A stretch of 64,000 nucleotides of DNA, from assembly GCA_947487525.1 (NCBI GenBank), contig CANKWR010000004.1:16078-80077 (forward strand), read 5' to 3'. This document shows, in pieces, positions 63,056 to 64,000 of this stretch (position 1 is its first letter; every line of letters starts with the position of its first letter). The stretch comes from Bacteroidota bacterium (lineage in GTDB: Bacteria; Bacteroidota; Bacteroidia; Chitinophagales; Chitinophagaceae). Below the pieces are notes generated by a model, which was not told the origin of the DNA, did not search any database, and was given only the letters and a program-made list of their open reading frames with translations. The translations under genes and the position numbers were made by a program.

Positions 63056-64000
63056 ATGCGCAGCATTTACGCCGATTCGTTTTTAGCCAATAGTGCCCAA
63101 AAATCATTGGACCTTGAGCATCGTCGTAAAATTAATTTTAATATAGGTAAATACAATGCAGTAGTGCCTAAGGGCAAGGAGCAGTTCACCGATTTGGAAC
63201 GGGTAAGAGAACTAGCCAAAAATAGGAAATGGGAAGCCATTGAAAACCTCGATTTGTATTTAACGCAGTTTGAAACGCAAATTACCAAAAGGGGCGCCAA
63301 AGTATTATGGGCAGAAGACAGCGAACAGGCATTGAATTTTATAGGAGAAATATGTGCGCAGAAAGCGTGCAAGTCCATTGTTAAAAGCAAAAGTATGGTG
63401 ACGGAGGAGATTCACTTAAATCAATACCTTGAATCCATTGGTGTCGAAAGTGTGGAAACAGATTTGGGGGAGTATATACAACAAATGGACGGGGAAGCGC
63501 CTTATCATATTGTGACACCGGCAATGCATAAAAGCAAGGAGGATGTTGCAAAATTATTTGCAGAAAAGCTTGGCACGGACATTCATCTTTCTCCAGAACA
63601 ACTTACGCTGGTGGCTAGAAAAAATTTAAGAGAAAAATATGTCAATGCAGAAATAGGCATTACTGGAGCGAATTTTATCCTCTCTGATATTGGGGGCATT
63701 GCATTAACTGAAAATGAAGCTAATGCTAGACTTTCTGTTGCAATGCCAAAAACACATATCGTAATTGTAGGCATTGAAAAAGTAATCCCATCCATTACTG
63801 ATTTAGGATTATTTTGGCCTTTACTTGCTACCTATGGTACTGGTCAGCAAGTAACGGTATACAATAGCATCATCACTGGTCCAAAACAAGCTGATGAAGT
63901 GGATGGACCAGAGGAGATGATTGTTATTTTATTGGACAATGGAAGGACTGAATTATTGGCTGATCATAAAAGCAGAGAGGCTTTATATTGTATAAGATGC
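63056..64000 (+). CDS. LutB/LldF-like iron-sulfur lactate utilisation protein (N-terminal part)
   Basis: Frame open from the ATG at 63056 to the window end, 315 codons, no stop. It begins MRSIYADSFLANSAQKSLDL and carries GAKVLWAEDSEQALNFI, KSKSMVTEEIHLNQYLESIG, GANFILSDIGGIALTENEAN, HIVIVGIEKVIPSITDLGLF and a final LYCIRC, the first cysteines of the ferredoxin-type cluster of LutB. LutABC oxidises L-lactate to pyruvate. lutA and lutC would be outside the window. Confidence 0.9.
   Translation, partial: MRSIYADSFLANSAQKSLDLEHRRKINFNIGKYNAVVPKGKEQFTDLERVRELAKNRKWEAIENLDLYLTQFETQITKRGAKVLWAEDSEQALNFIGEICAQKACKSIVKSKSMVTEEIHLNQYLESIGVESVETDLGEYIQQMDGEAPYHIVTPAMHKSKEDVAKLFAEKLGTDIHLSPEQLTLVARKNLREKYVNAEIGITGANFILSDIGGIALTENEANARLSVAMPKTHIVIVGIEKVIPSITDLGLFWPLLATYGTGQQVTVYNSIITGPKQADEVDGPEEMIVILLDNGRTELLADHKSREALYCIRC

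Noticed and set aside
63067..63795. Minus-strand open frames at the right edge
   Set aside because: The plus strand from 63056 is a clear LutB-like protein running off the window; the minus frames are its shadows.

Overview
The window is AT-rich chromosomal DNA from a member of the Bacteroidota, most likely a Chitinophagaceae-type freshwater or soil bacterium. The phylum call rests on several features. Gliding/type IX-associated genes (gldH, gldE, gldD) are present. DUF4834-, DUF3109- and DUF3089-type proteins occur. NusA starts with the Bacteroidota-type N-terminus (MASINLIEAF), and RecQ and the PurF-like protein have the long Bacteroidota forms. Shine-Dalgarno sequences are largely absent, and promoter-like boxes match the Bacteroidota pattern TTTG-N19-21-TAnnTTTG. 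I see no rRNA, tRNA, CRISPR array, insertion sequence or prophage. Coding density is very high and no gene-free gap exceeds about 230 bases.

Layout. 1-1723: tail of a UDP-2,3-diacylglucosamine-diphosphatase-like phosphoesterase, an MJ1255-type glycosyltransferase and a small unknown protein. 1744-3431: an arsR-arsM-arsC operon (minus strand) with a 17-bp-arm palindrome directly upstream of arsR. 3483-5253: alanine dehydrogenase with its own terminator, divergent from an Lrp/AsnC regulator. 5313-7280: small enzymes (PaiB-like, VOC, HAD) and a DUF4834 protein. 7311-13650: the rimP-nusA-infB operon, with a terminator-like hairpin in its leader, followed by a SurA-type chaperone. 13724-15571: a long PurF-like protein. 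15657-18847: FabH-like, mannose-1-phosphate guanylyltransferase and KdsD (surface polysaccharide precursors). 19026-29902: recQ, a DUF3089 lipoprotein, a chromate transporter, an unknown exported protein, an RND adaptor/pump pair and a GH130 lipoprotein. 29944-36986: an esterase-like hydrolase, an HGSNAT-like acyltransferase, typA, obg, a TetR regulator and a PfkB kinase.

36987-38340 is the most interesting stretch. asd (aspartate-semialdehyde dehydrogenase) has its own consensus promoter, a 14-codon Lys/Met/Thr/Ile-containing leader ORF, and mutually exclusive antiterminator and terminator hairpins. Together these make a coherent ribosome-mediated attenuator. A second leader-like ORF with alternative hairpins lies downstream of asd with no co-directional gene after it.

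38425-50601: ligA, a NUDIX-type regulator, yicC, gldH, a histidine kinase/response regulator pair, a divergent ureohydrolase-fold protein, a PBP4-type carboxypeptidase, mutL and an M3 peptidase. 50698-57699: a minus-strand series of ricT, holB, a glutathione peroxidase, comF, radA and rng. 57891-59167: a 31-codon AURKAIP1/COX24-type (mS38-like) basic protein, a TPR protein and an HU protein. 59375-64000: mutY, gldE, gldD, a DUF3109 protein and the start of a LutB-like protein cut by the window end.

Most of the window is core metabolism and information processing. The signals worth following are regulatory RNA leaders (asd, rimP-nusA-infB, rng), a hidden ribosomal-type small gene, and several family members with altered catalytic motifs (MutL, ureohydrolase, NUDIX).
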